Positions 33,259 to 42,473 of a stretch of DNA of 64,000 bases are shown here, one piece after another; within the stretch, counting starts at the first letter, position 1, and each line of letters starts with the position of its first letter. A program made the translations under genes and the position numbers. Location of the stretch: positions 930,001 to 994,000 of the forward strand of contig NZ_JACHXJ010000002.1 in assembly GCF_014192015.1 (NCBI RefSeq). Direction: 5' to 3'. This DNA is from Paenibacillus rhizosphaerae (GTDB taxonomy: Bacteria; Bacillota; Bacilli; Paenibacillales; Paenibacillaceae). The notes under the pieces are model-generated. The model did no database searches and had not been told where the DNA came from. It saw only the letters and a program-made list of their open reading frames with translations.

Positions 33259-34113
33259 ATGCTGGCATTAGACATTCGAAACTTAAGCAAAACCTATCCG
33301 AATTTCCAGTTGAAGGACGTCACATTTCAGCTGGAAAAGGGCTATATTATGGGTTTTATCGGCGCCAATGGCGCGGGAAAGACGACCACGATCAAATCGA
33401 TGCTGAATCTGATTCACACCGACAGCGGCGAAGTGCGAATTTTAGGCAAGAACATTGCCGAACACGAGATCGAATTGAAGCAGGAAATCGGATATGCGTT
33501 TGGCAGTATCGATTTTTATACGCGAAGCAAAATAAAAACCTTGACAGATGTCGTAAAGAAGTTCTATGCGAATTGGGATGATGAAATTTATTCCTATTAT
33601 TTGAGAAGATTTAAATTGGATGAAAACAAAAAAATCGTCGAGTTGTCGACAGGGATGAGAGTAAAGTACAATTTGGCCCTTGCCTTATCCCATGGCCCAA
33701 AGCTTCTTATTCTGGATGAACCGACAAGCGGGCTGGATCCGATAGCCCGGGACGATCTGCTCGATCTTTTTCAATCGCTTGTCGCGGAAGGTGAAATCAG
33801 CATCCTGTTCTCAACGCATATTACATCGGATTTGGAAAAGTGTGCGGATTATATTACCTATATCCATAACGGAAGAATCATCAACAGTGCCGAGAAAGAA
33901 GAGTTTATTGAATCCTACCTTTTACTGAACGGTAGTGTAAGTCAACTGGATCCGGTGAAGGAGCAACTGATTTCCTACAAAACGAATTCGTTCGGCTTTA
34001 CGGGATTGATTCACGCCAAAGACTTCGATCCATCCTTGAATGTGAAAGCGGCCCGGCCCACGCTCGAGGAAATCATGATTTATTTCGCAAAAAAGGAGGA
34101 TATGTATGTATAA
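33259..34113 (+). CDS. ABC transporter ATPase, YtrB/BcrA type
   Basis: 284 residues from ATG 33259 after GAGGAGG. Walker A GFIGANGAGKTTTIKS, Walker B LLILDEPTSGLDPIARDD, switch histidine FSTHITSDLEKCADY. The signature reads VELSTGMRVKYNLALAL, with a Thr-Gly in place of Gly-Gly, common in this subfamily. Works with the small permease that overlaps it by 8 bp. Such ATPase/permease/GntR operons respond to cell-wall antibiotics in Bacillus (ytr operon). The exported compound is unknown. Confidence 0.9.
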   Translation: MLALDIRNLSKTYPNFQLKDVTFQLEKGYIMGFIGANGAGKTTTIKSMLNLIHTDSGEVRILGKNIAEHEIELKQEIGYAFGSIDFYTRSKIKTLTDVVKKFYANWDDEIYSYYLRRFKLDENKKIVELSTGMRVKYNLALALSHGPKLLILDEPTSGLDPIARDDLLDLFQSLVAEGEISILFSTHITSDLEKCADYITYIHNGRIINSAEKEEFIESYLLLNGSVSQLDPVKEQLISYKTNSFGFTGLIHAKDFDPSLNVKAARPTLEEIMIYFAKKEDMYV

Positions 34114-34762
34114 CCTGGTGATGAAGGATTTAAAATTGGCAATCAACCCGCTGTTCTTTGTTTTGCCTGTCGTATTAGGCGCTTTGATGCTCATTCCGGG
34201 CTGGCTGTATTTTATTGTGCTGCTGTATTTTTGCTGGATCACGGTCCCTAATATATTTGGCCAATTCCGGGCGCATAACGATCTGATGTTTACCTCGATG
34301 ATGCCTGTGACCAAAACAGATATGGTAAAAGCAAGGGTGCTCGTCATTGTCATCCTGGAATTGATGCACATGGTTCCGGCCGTGATCTTTGGTATCATCA
34401 ATCTCCTCCTATACCCGGATCTGACCTACTATTTCTTCGGTCCGTATCCAGGTTTTTGGGGGCTGTGCCTGGTTATGCTTGGGATCTTCAACGTGCTCTT
34501 TATCCCCATGTATTACAAGACAGCGTACAAATTTGGCGGGGCGGCGTTCGCGGGGGTTACCGGAGCGATGGTCTTTGCCACACTCGCGCAATGGATCGGA
34601 ATTCAAAATTCTTATGTGTCCGACATGTTCAATGGCAGCGGTGTCCACAATGCGGCTCTGCAAACATCCATCCTGATCGCGGGAATCGTTATTTTCGCTG
34701 CATTCACGACGATTGCTTACCGGATTGCGGCTAAACGTTTCCACAAAGTAGAGATCCAATGA
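34106..34762 (+). CDS. ABC-2 type membrane permease
   Basis: 218 residues with about six hydrophobic segments and the start MYNLVMKDLKLAINPLFFVLPVV, typical of small ABC-2 permeases paired with YtrB-like ATPases. ATG preceded by AAAGGAGGATAT inside the ATPase gene. TMs are short and loops few, so it probably dimerises. Overlaps the regulator start by 4 bp. Confidence 0.85.
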   Translation: MYNLVMKDLKLAINPLFFVLPVVLGALMLIPGWLYFIVLLYFCWITVPNIFGQFRAHNDLMFTSMMPVTKTDMVKARVLVIVILELMHMVPAVIFGIINLLLYPDLTYYFFGPYPGFWGLCLVMLGIFNVLFIPMYYKTAYKFGGAAFAGVTGAMVFATLAQWIGIQNSYVSDMFNGSGVHNAALQTSILIAGIVIFAAFTTIAYRIAAKRFHKVEIQ

Positions 34763-35145
34763 ACATCGCCATTTCGAACACATCCGAAAAACCGATCTAC
34801 CAGCAGCTTTTTGAACAAATCAGCGCCCAAATTTTGAAAGGGGAACTGGAAAGCGGTTATAGTTTACCGCCGATCCGGCAAGCGGCCCAGGAGCTGCGCG
34901 TTAGCGTCATCACCGTAAAGAAAGCCTGGGAAGAGCTCGAACGATGCGGATTGATCAATACCGTCACGGGAAAAGGATGCTTTGTCGCTGATTTCTCGCC
35001 TGATGACAAGCTGCGGATACGCAACGAAATGATTATGAAGCAAATGGTTCATGACACTTCTTATTACAAATCCTTCGGCCTTACCCTGGAAGAAGTGATG
35101 GAACTGATGAAGAAGATTTATGAAGCGCCGCCTGATTTACCTTGA
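34759..35145 (+). CDS. GntR-family regulator, YtrA subfamily
   Basis: 128 residues. Winged helix SEKPIYQQLFEQISAQILKGELESGYSLPPI, then RVSVITVKKAWEELERCGL and NTVTGKGCFVAD. The C-terminal tail after residue 75 is short, which defines the YtrA group that dimerises through two helices. Last gene of the operon and likely repressor through the palindrome at 33217-33239. Terminator follows. Confidence 0.9.
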   Translation: MNIAISNTSEKPIYQQLFEQISAQILKGELESGYSLPPIRQAAQELRVSVITVKKAWEELERCGLINTVTGKGCFVADFSPDDKLRIRNEMIMKQMVHDTSYYKSFGLTLEEVMELMKKIYEAPPDLP

Positions 35146-35162
35146 AAATTGCCACCCGTAAA

Positions 35163-35213
35163 AGCCCAGCGGAACAACGGATGAATGATTGCCGTTTCTG
35201 CCGGGCTTTTTTT
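35163..35213 (+). terminator. Terminator of the YtrABC-like operon
   Basis: AGCCC...GCGGAA...ACGG pairs with CCGTTT...TGC...GGGCT in an interrupted stem, followed by seven T bases. Starts 18 bp after the GntR stop. Confidence 0.85.
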
Positions 35214-35383
35214 GCTGCTGACCTGAGCGGCTCCCGGATACAGAGTATTTTCCCCAGCTAACGCGACAAATCGTTAATGCATGCCTGGCATCGTCTGTGT
35301 TAACCTACATCTGATCTTCTCCCATCTCATTTTCCAAGACCAGAAGGAGGGACCAAGCAAAGCATGAGAAAAGAGGGACTGCC

Positions 35384-37132
35384 ATGATGAATGCCATGAA
35401 AACAAGTTGGAAGGCGCGTATCTATCATTATTTGACCTTGAAACGAAGGATTATGATCATTTTTCTGTTCAGCTCATTGATTCCGTTTGTGAGCATCGTG
35501 CTCATCTCGTATTTCACCATTTACTCCATCCTCACCAACAAAATCCAAAACGGCATTCAGAGCAATCTCAAGCAGGTCGAGCTTTCCCTGGAAAACTCCA
35601 TCAACAACCTCAACCATGTATCGCAGCAGTTTGCCGTCGGCGGAAGCGTCGGAAACAAGCTGAGCGAAATGCTGTCGGCGGACGAGCCGTTCGAGCGGGC
35701 GAAAACGCTCAGCGATTTGAAGGAGGAGCTTGGCCTGATCACGTTCACCAACCCCAGTATCGGACTGGCCATGTATTATTTTATGAACGACCGTCACTAT
35801 GAACTGGAGAATACGGGCGTCAAGGACAGCTTCGCTCCCGAGAAGCTCCCCCTGCTGGCCCGGTACAGCCAAATTTCCTACTACGGGCCGCATGTCAGCA
35901 ACAGCCGCTTTGACAATCAATACGTGCTTTCCGCCATGCGCAAAGTGGATCTGCCCAGCCAGGACGGGCTGTACATATACATGGAGACCGGTTTCAAGCT
36001 GACGCAAAACATCTTGAACAATGATGCCGTCGGCGGCGCGGCTTCCCATGTGTTTGTGGATAACGACGGGCGGATCGCCTACAGCGACGCCCCGGATTCC
36101 TTTAAGATCGGAACGAAGTTTCCACATTTCGACCAGGCCAAATCGTCAGGCACGGAACAAGGCTATTACTGGTTTAAAGAAACGAGCAACCAAGGCTGGA
36201 GTATCGTGTCGTTAACGTCCAAGGCGGACTATAACCGCGAGATGAACAGGTGGTTCGTGCAGATCGGCCTGTTTTCGCTGCTGTTTCTCGGTATGAGCCT
36301 GCTGTTAGGATGGCTGTTGTGGAAAATGGTTTACCGCCCGCTTCGCGGCTTTCACCGGGAAATCGAACAAATGGCCAACAACCGTATCGACAGTCCGGCT
36401 GCCCGTACCCATATTCCGGAATTTGACCTGCTGGTGCGGCGGTTTCAGGAAATGAAGCATCAAATCTGGGAATTGTTCCGGGAAGTCGAAGCCAAGGAAA
36501 AACGGCGTGCGGATCTTGAGGTGGAGAAGCTGCTGTATCAGATCAACCCGCATTTTCTGATGAACAGCCTGGACACGGTGCGCTGGATCGCGGTCATGAA
36601 CGGGCAGGAGGAAATCGACAGGCTCGTCTCCTCCTTGAATAAACTGCTGCATTACAATCTGGGAAAGCTCGGCCAGACATCCACCATTCAGGAGGAGATC
36701 GATGCGGTAAAGCAGTACCTGATTTTGCAGCAAATCCGCTACGACTTCCAGTTCGACGTCCATATTCACGTGGACCAAGAGGTGCTGGATGTGCCCATTC
36801 CCCGGTTTATTTTGCAGCCGCTCGTCGAGAACGCCCTCTATCACGGATTGGACGACGACGGCTATATCCAAGTGGATGTACGGCTGTCGGATCAAATCGA
36901 GATCTCCATCCGGGATAACGGTTCGGGTATTCCCGAGGATAAAATCCAGGCGCTGCTGTCGGCGGAGGCCGGGAACCGGAGTGCCGGCATGGGCATCGGG
37001 ATGAGTTACGTCAACCGGATCATCGGGATGCATTACGGCGGAAGGGCCAAGCTCGGCGTATCGAGCAGACTCGGAGAAGGGACGACGATCAAGCTTAGCT
37101 TACCTAATGAAGGAGGTGCGGACCATGATTAA
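35384..37132 (+). CDS. YesM-like sensor histidine kinase
   Basis: 582 residues. Membrane helices near residues 22-47 and 300-325 flank an extracellular sensor domain; a HAMP-like segment follows. The kinase core is the His_kinase/LytS type: VEKLLYQINPHFLMNSLDTVRW with the phosphorylated histidine, PRFILQPLVENALYHGL (N box) and SIRDNGSGIPEDKI (G1). The pair with the AraC-type regulator downstream (8-bp overlap) and an LplABC importer is standard in Paenibacillus, where such systems sense oligosaccharides outside the cell. The actual ligand is not evident. Confidence 0.92.
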   Translation: MMNAMKTSWKARIYHYLTLKRRIMIIFLFSSLIPFVSIVLISYFTIYSILTNKIQNGIQSNLKQVELSLENSINNLNHVSQQFAVGGSVGNKLSEMLSADEPFERAKTLSDLKEELGLITFTNPSIGLAMYYFMNDRHYELENTGVKDSFAPEKLPLLARYSQISYYGPHVSNSRFDNQYVLSAMRKVDLPSQDGLYIYMETGFKLTQNILNNDAVGGAASHVFVDNDGRIAYSDAPDSFKIGTKFPHFDQAKSSGTEQGYYWFKETSNQGWSIVSLTSKADYNREMNRWFVQIGLFSLLFLGMSLLLGWLLWKMVYRPLRGFHREIEQMANNRIDSPAARTHIPEFDLLVRRFQEMKHQIWELFREVEAKEKRRADLEVEKLLYQINPHFLMNSLDTVRWIAVMNGQEEIDRLVSSLNKLLHYNLGKLGQTSTIQEEIDAVKQYLILQQIRYDFQFDVHIHVDQEVLDVPIPRFILQPLVENALYHGLDDDGYIQVDVRLSDQIEISIRDNGSGIPEDKIQALLSAEAGNRSAGMGIGMSYVNRIIGMHYGGRAKLGVSSRLGEGTTIKLSLPNEGGADHD

Positions 37133-38576
37133 AGTGCTCGTGGTCGATGACGATAAGCTGGTCCGGAAAGGGCTCATATCGGTGATGCCTTGGCAGGATT
37201 TTGACATGGAGGTGATCGGGGAGGCGAACAACGGAGCGAAAGCGCTGGAATTCCTCGACAACCATGAAGTCGATCTGCTGCTGACGGATCTGGAAATGCC
37301 GGTCATGTCCGGCATGGAACTGATGCGTTTGGTACGTGAGCGGCATCCGGAGGTGTACATCGCGGTGCTGACCCTGCATCAGGATTTCGAATATATTCAG
37401 GAAGCGATCCGGCTGGGGGCTATTGACTATATCGCCAAGGTTCAGCTGGAGAAGGAACGGTTCGAGGAGGTGCTGGGACGAATTCACCGCCGCATTACGG
37501 AGCAGGAAGGCCGAATCCGGAAGCTGCGCATGCTGCCTGGAGCAAGCAGCCCTGACGAATCCTTTGCGACGGACCAGGGGTATGCCCTGATGTCAGCGGT
37601 CCGCGATCCGGAACCGGGTGCAGCGGTGCAATGGGCGGTCCGGCATGCGGAGCGTTTTGCTGAATTGGGGCGCCAAGTCTTGTTCTTTACCCTCGGGGGA
37701 GGGGAGAAGGGGGAGGAAGGAGAAGAGGGGCTGGATGAACTGGTACGGTTGGCTTCAACGGACTCCGGGTGGACACTGATTCGATTAACGGGCATTCAGG
37801 GCCGAATGCCTGCCGAAGTGTATGACCGGGTTCGAAAATATGGCGACGGGGAGTTTTTTTACGAATATGACCCAGCTGTCAACGTCATGGATCGGTCCCT
37901 GTCAGTGCTCGCGAACAGCGTGAATCCCGTAAATGATGATCTTACACTCACCGTGATGGCCCAGTGGCTCGCGCCGGGCTGGATCTACCGGGACGGTTTG
38001 TTTCAGGCAAACCTGCAGGAGCTGAAGGATCTGAGGCTGCCGCAGGCAGAGCTTTCAGGGCGGCTCTACGTCCTGGCCGACCGGTTGGATCAGCTGGCCG
38101 GAAAAACCGGAACGTCGCGCATCCGCCTGCCCGCCCCGCTGGATTCTTGGTTTCAGGTGGAGGCGTGGTTTGACGGCGTCCGCAAACAGCTTCGCGAAGA
38201 ATGGGGCAGGGCGCCTTATTCACCGGAAGTCGTTCAGAGTGTGATGACGGCTGTATCCATGCTGCACGAGGAGCTGGACCAGCCGGTGACGGCGGCGGAC
38301 ATCGCCCGCAGGGTCAGCATGAGCCGCAGCTATTTCAGCCAGTGCTTCAAGGAAATCGTCGGGACCAACTTCAATGCCTACCTGCGCCGCATCCGCCTGG
38401 ACCAAGCCAAGCATTACTTGCAAAATACGACCAAGACCGTCCTCTGGATTGCGCAGCACGTCGGCTATGAGGACGAAAAATATTTCAGCCGTTCTTTCCG
38501 GGAGTATACCGGGCTGCTGCCGAGCGAATATCGGAACCAGTCGGATCAGGGTAGAGAAATGTCCTCCGGGAAGTAG
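37125..38576 (+). CDS. YesN-like response regulator with AraC-type DNA-binding domain
   Basis: 483 residues from ATG 37125 after AAGGAGGTG. Receiver domain at residues 1-120 with phosphoacceptor Asp55 (LLLTDLEMPVMSG). A long middle region of low conservation follows, containing a Glu/Gly-rich stretch GGGEKGEEGEEGLDE. The last 100 residues are an AraC double helix-turn-helix (VTAADIARRVSMSRSYFSQC, VLWIAQHVGYEDEKYFSRSF). Expected to activate the downstream sugar-uptake genes when phosphorylated by the YesM-like kinase. Confidence 0.92.
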   Translation: MIKVLVVDDDKLVRKGLISVMPWQDFDMEVIGEANNGAKALEFLDNHEVDLLLTDLEMPVMSGMELMRLVRERHPEVYIAVLTLHQDFEYIQEAIRLGAIDYIAKVQLEKERFEEVLGRIHRRITEQEGRIRKLRMLPGASSPDESFATDQGYALMSAVRDPEPGAAVQWAVRHAERFAELGRQVLFFTLGGGEKGEEGEEGLDELVRLASTDSGWTLIRLTGIQGRMPAEVYDRVRKYGDGEFFYEYDPAVNVMDRSLSVLANSVNPVNDDLTLTVMAQWLAPGWIYRDGLFQANLQELKDLRLPQAELSGRLYVLADRLDQLAGKTGTSRIRLPAPLDSWFQVEAWFDGVRKQLREEWGRAPYSPEVVQSVMTAVSMLHEELDQPVTAADIARRVSMSRSYFSQCFKEIVGTNFNAYLRRIRLDQAKHYLQNTTKTVLWIAQHVGYEDEKYFSRSFREYTGLLPSEYRNQSDQGREMSSGK

Positions 38577-38584
38577 GAAATCTG

Positions 38585-38599
38585 TCGAAAACGTTTCAT
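38585..38599 (+). promoter_or_regulatory. Possible cre (CcpA) site
   Basis: TCGAAAACGTTTCAT fits WTGNAAACGNTTNCW except at two positions. It lies 8 bp after the regulator stop and 136 bp before the binding-protein gene, a sensible place for catabolite control of sugar uptake. Moderate match only. Confidence 0.4.
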
Positions 38600-38734
38600 T
38601 GTAACCGCTGACATCTTACCGATTGAAGTCAAATGTCTATCCCAACCTGAAACTTCCGTCTAACCGGGAAAAGCGGGTTCCTGTGTTACCTTAAGGGTGC
38701 AAGCAAACCAAGAGCGAAAGAAGGGGCGAAGAAG

Positions 38735-40411
38735 ATGAGAGCAAAATCCATGATGAGCCTGGCCATCGCGGGCCTGATGCTGGTTCTGTCGGCCTGCGGC
38801 AGCGGCGGCGCATCGGAGAAAGAAGCGGACGTATCCAAAGATCCGGTAGACCCGTTCGGCAAGTACAGCGAAACCGTCACGATCAACATCGGCAAGGAGG
38901 TGGATTCGGCGGATAAGAGCCTTCCGCCAGGAGATTCACCGGAAAACAATGTGTATACCCGGTACGTCAAGGACAATCTCAATATCGATACGAAGATCAT
39001 TTGGCAGGCAGGCGTCGGTAAGGATTATCAGCAAAAGGTCAATCTGGCCATTGCCAGCAACGATCTTCCGGATGCTCTCGTCGTGACGGACACCCAGCTG
39101 CGGCAGATGGTCAAGAGTAACCAGCTGGCCGACCTGTCGGAAGTATACGAGCAGTATGCCTCCCCGGTGCTGAAAAAGATCATTGATTCGACGGAGGGGC
39201 TCGCGATGAAATCCGTGACCTTCGACGGAAAAATGTATGCGCTGCCCAACGTGACGGCGGAATCGGACATGCAGCATATCATGTGGATCCGCAAGGACTG
39301 GCTCGACAAGCTGGGTCTTGAGGTCCCGCGCAACGTCGAAGAGCTGGAGAAGGTTGCCAAAGCCTTTGTTGAACAAGATCCGGACGGTAACGGCAAAAAC
39401 GACACCATCGGCATCAGCGGCCCGCAATCCGGAGGACTGCTTAATGCGGATTTCATCAATCCGAACAACAACAACTACGGATTTGATCCGATCTTCGGCG
39501 CCTATCACGCGTATCCGGGCTTTTGGCTGAAGGGCGCTGACGGGAATCCGACCTACGGATCGATCGAGCCCGAAACGAAGGAGGCGCTCGCCAAGCTGCG
39601 GGACCTGTATGCCAAAGGGCTGATCGACCCGGAAATGAGCATCCGTAAGGACGCGCAGGAGCTGATCAAAAACGGCACGTCCGGGATCTACTTCGGCCTG
39701 TGGTGGGCAGGCGGGTACGGCCCGCTGGCGGACGCGATCAAAAACAATCCGAAGGCGAACTGGCAGGCCTACACCCTGCTCGACAAGAACGGAGAGTTCA
39801 CGCCACACATGGGAACGCCGTCCAACCAATATCTCGTCGTCCGCAAGGGCTACAAGCATCCCGAAGCCGCGATCAAAATGGAAAACCTCCTGCTCCGGGA
39901 CGAATCCAAATTCGACGTCAGCGTCGGCATCGGGAACTACCCGCTTCGCATCGTGTTTGCGCCAATGGACGAAATGTATGTAACTTACAACGCGATGAAG
40001 GAAGTGCTGGCCGGCACCAAAAAGCCGGAGGAGCTCGATCTGCCGGGTTACAAGCTGCTCAAGGCCGATGCCGAGAACATTAAAAAAGTGAAGCTCGAGC
40101 CATACGATAAAATGGACATCCAGTATTGGGACCCGAATGCGGATTTGGGCGCCTGGAAGCGGCTCTACTCCACCTTGGTCGGCATTGCGCCGCTGATGGA
40201 GCCTTACAAAAAGACGTACAGCCTGACCTATTCCCAAACGAAAACGATGGAGAGCAAGTGGGCGACGCTCGACAAAATGGAAAAGGAAACGTTCCTGAAA
40301 ATCATTATGGGAGCGGCCCCGCTGGACAGCTTTGATCAGTTCGTGAAGGACTGGCGGAAGCAGGGCGGGGACGACATTCTCAAGGAAGTTGCGGAAATCG
40401 CACAGCCGTAG
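38735..40411 (+). CDS. LplA-like sugar-binding lipoprotein
   Basis: 558 residues. Signal peptide MMSLAIAGLMLVLSACGSGG with lipobox cysteine. Long family 1 binding protein of the LplA/YtcQ type found with LplB/LplC permeases: KVNLAIASNDLPDALVV, MKSVTFDGKMYALPNVTAESD, MWIRKDWLDKLGLEVPRNVEELEKV, DPDGNGKNDTIGISG. These deliver oligosaccharides (for example pectin, xylan or yeast glucan fragments). No glycosidase gene lies beside it, so the sugar is unknown. Confidence 0.92.
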   Translation: MRAKSMMSLAIAGLMLVLSACGSGGASEKEADVSKDPVDPFGKYSETVTINIGKEVDSADKSLPPGDSPENNVYTRYVKDNLNIDTKIIWQAGVGKDYQQKVNLAIASNDLPDALVVTDTQLRQMVKSNQLADLSEVYEQYASPVLKKIIDSTEGLAMKSVTFDGKMYALPNVTAESDMQHIMWIRKDWLDKLGLEVPRNVEELEKVAKAFVEQDPDGNGKNDTIGISGPQSGGLLNADFINPNNNNYGFDPIFGAYHAYPGFWLKGADGNPTYGSIEPETKEALAKLRDLYAKGLIDPEMSIRKDAQELIKNGTSGIYFGLWWAGGYGPLADAIKNNPKANWQAYTLLDKNGEFTPHMGTPSNQYLVVRKGYKHPEAAIKMENLLLRDESKFDVSVGIGNYPLRIVFAPMDEMYVTYNAMKEVLAGTKKPEELDLPGYKLLKADAENIKKVKLEPYDKMDIQYWDPNADLGAWKRLYSTLVGIAPLMEPYKKTYSLTYSQTKTMESKWATLDKMEKETFLKIIMGAAPLDSFDQFVKDWRKQGGDDILKEVAEIAQP

Positions 40412-40505
40412 GCTTTTATCCACCAAAGGAAAGGCAGGTGCCGGAATCCGTTCCGGCGCCTCCCCTTATTGGAGCAAATGACCCGGAAAAGGAAGGAGCT
40501 GCAAG

Positions 40506-41396
40506 ATGATTAACAAGGGATTCGCCAAACACTATTACTTGATGCTTCTCCCTGGAATGATCTGGCTGACCCTGTTCAGCATCGTTCCGATGTTCGGCAT
40601 CGTCATGGCTTTTCAGGATTACAACCCGGGCCTTGGAATCCTGCATTCGGAATGGGTCGGACTCGAAAACTTTAAATACATGTTTTCCTTGAACGACAGC
40701 GTCACGATTCTGGTCAACACCCTGGTGATCGCCGTGCTCAAAATCGTTGGAAATCTGGTCTTCCCGCTCGTCTTCGCCCTGCTGCTGAATGAGCTGCGGC
40801 TGAGGTATTTGAAGCGCTGGATTCAGACGATCGTATACCTGCCGCATTTTTTGTCCTGGGTGATTCTTTCGGGAATTCTGCTCGATATCTTCGGCTACAC
40901 CGGTCCGGTGAACCAAATCTTGTCGGTGTTTCATATCAAGCCGGTCCTGTTCTTCGGGCGTGCGGACCTGTTTCCGGCCTTGATCGTGGGAAGCGACGTA
41001 TGGAAGGAATTCGGGTTTAACACGATCATTTATTTAGCCGCGCTGACCGGCATCAACCCGGCTCTTTACGAGGCGGCTGCAATTGACGGGGCGACCCGAT
41101 TTCGGCGGATGCTGCACGTGACGCTTCCCGGCATTGTTTCGGCGATCGTGCTGCTCTCGGTGCTGAGCCTTGGCAACGTGCTGAACGCGGGCTTTGAGCA
41201 GATCTTCAATCTGTACAACCCGCTGGTCTATTCCAGCGGCGACATTATCGACACCTGGGTCTACCGGACAGGGCTGGTCAATCTGCAGTTCAGCCTAGCG
41301 ACCGCCATGGGCCTGCTCAAATCGGTGGTCAGCTTCCTGATGATCACGATCTCCTATTATCTCGCTTACCGGTTTGCCAACTACCGTATCTTTTGA
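40506..41396 (+). CDS. LplB-like ABC sugar permease
   Basis: 296 residues, six membrane helices. N-terminal YYLMLLPGMIWLTLFSIVPMFGIVMAFQDYNP and the EAA coupling loop LYEAAAIDGATRFRRMLHVTLPGI are typical of the CUT1 LplB group. Ribosome site AAAGGAAGGAG. Second gene of the importer. Confidence 0.93.
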   Translation: MINKGFAKHYYLMLLPGMIWLTLFSIVPMFGIVMAFQDYNPGLGILHSEWVGLENFKYMFSLNDSVTILVNTLVIAVLKIVGNLVFPLVFALLLNELRLRYLKRWIQTIVYLPHFLSWVILSGILLDIFGYTGPVNQILSVFHIKPVLFFGRADLFPALIVGSDVWKEFGFNTIIYLAALTGINPALYEAAAIDGATRFRRMLHVTLPGIVSAIVLLSVLSLGNVLNAGFEQIFNLYNPLVYSSGDIIDTWVYRTGLVNLQFSLATAMGLLKSVVSFLMITISYYLAYRFANYRIF

Positions 41397-41418
41397 TGAC
41401 TAAAGGAGTGCATATTCA

Positions 41419-42303
41419 ATGGTAAAAGACAACACGGCAGGCTCCCGGCTGTTTGATATTGCGCTGATCGTGATCCTGGTAGGTATCGCCATCCTATGCA
41501 TCCTGCCCATCTGGTACACCCTTGCCGTATCCCTCAGCAATAATGCTGCGGCAAGCTCGGGCCGGGTCGGGCTTTGGCCCGTCGGTTTCAACCTCGGTTC
41601 TTACCAGGAGCTGATGGGGGACCGCAAATTTTTTAACTCGTTCTGGATATCCGTGCAGCGGGTCATTCTCGGGGCGGGCCTGAACTTTGTGGTCATTCTG
41701 CTGATGGCGTATCCTTTATCCAAAAATGCCAAGGAACTGCCGTATCGCAATGTACTCATGTGGATCCTCGTGTTTACGATGCTGTTTAACGGCGGACTGA
41801 TTCCATGGTACATGACGGTTAAGTCGCTGGGGCTCATCAACAACATTTGGGCGCTCGTTCTCGGCAACAGCGTACCGGTATTCAGCGTCATCCTTGTCAT
41901 TAACTTTTTCCGCAATCTGCCGAAGGAGCTGGAGGAAGCCGCTCTTGTCGACGGTACGGGTCCCTGGCGGATGATGATCCAGATTTTTGTTCCGCTCGCG
42001 GGGCCGGTCATCGCTACGGTTACGCTGTTCAGCATCGTGTACCACTGGAACGAATTTTTTAACGGACTGGTGCTGATGTCGGCGGCGGACCATTATCCGC
42101 TCCAGACGTATATCCAGCAGATGGTGGTGGTGATCGATGCCAACACGATGACGGCCGAACAGATTCAGCGGATGAGCGAGCTGTCGAACCGGACGCTGAA
42201 TGCGGCCAAAATTTTCATTGCGATGATTCCCGTGCTGGTCATCTATCCGTTTCTGCAGCGGTTCTTTATTACGGGGATTACGCTGGGCTCCGTGAAGGAA
42301 TGA
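41419..42303 (+). CDS. LplC/YtcP-like ABC sugar permease
   Basis: 294 residues, six helices; EAA loop PKELEEAALVDGTGPWRMMIQIFVPLAGPV and the conserved ending FLQRFFITGITLGSVKE. Partner of the LplB-like permease. The importer lacks its own ATPase gene, as usual for CUT1 systems served by a shared MsmX-type ATPase elsewhere. Terminator at 42396. Confidence 0.93.
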   Translation: MVKDNTAGSRLFDIALIVILVGIAILCILPIWYTLAVSLSNNAAASSGRVGLWPVGFNLGSYQELMGDRKFFNSFWISVQRVILGAGLNFVVILLMAYPLSKNAKELPYRNVLMWILVFTMLFNGGLIPWYMTVKSLGLINNIWALVLGNSVPVFSVILVINFFRNLPKELEEAALVDGTGPWRMMIQIFVPLAGPVIATVTLFSIVYHWNEFFNGLVLMSAADHYPLQTYIQQMVVVIDANTMTAEQIQRMSELSNRTLNAAKIFIAMIPVLVIYPFLQRFFITGITLGSVKE

Positions 42304-42395
42304 GGGGGGCGCTGGCCAAAAAAGATCGCGGAACATCCGCTGATCCGGAATCGTCCTTGCGTGCTGAGTCCGACGAAAAAGCAAGGAATGAAGAC

Positions 42396-42441
42396 AAAAG
42401 GGATGCCCTTTGGCCGATTTCACGGCAGGGCATCCCTTTTT
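42396..42441. terminator. Bidirectional terminator between convergent genes
   Basis: AAAAGGGATGCCC pairs with GGGCATCCCTTTT around a 19-base loop; T tracts exist on both strands. It can serve both the importer operon (+) and the SLH gene (-). Confidence 0.88.
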
Positions 42442-42473
42442 GTGTTTGGCGGCTAGGATGAAGCCGGATTGGA

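Noticed and set aside
38936..40426. Long minus-strand open frame (496 codons) over the LplA-like gene
   Set aside because: Rich in His/Arg/Val as mirror-frame products are, without any domain, and opposed to a complete lipoprotein gene.
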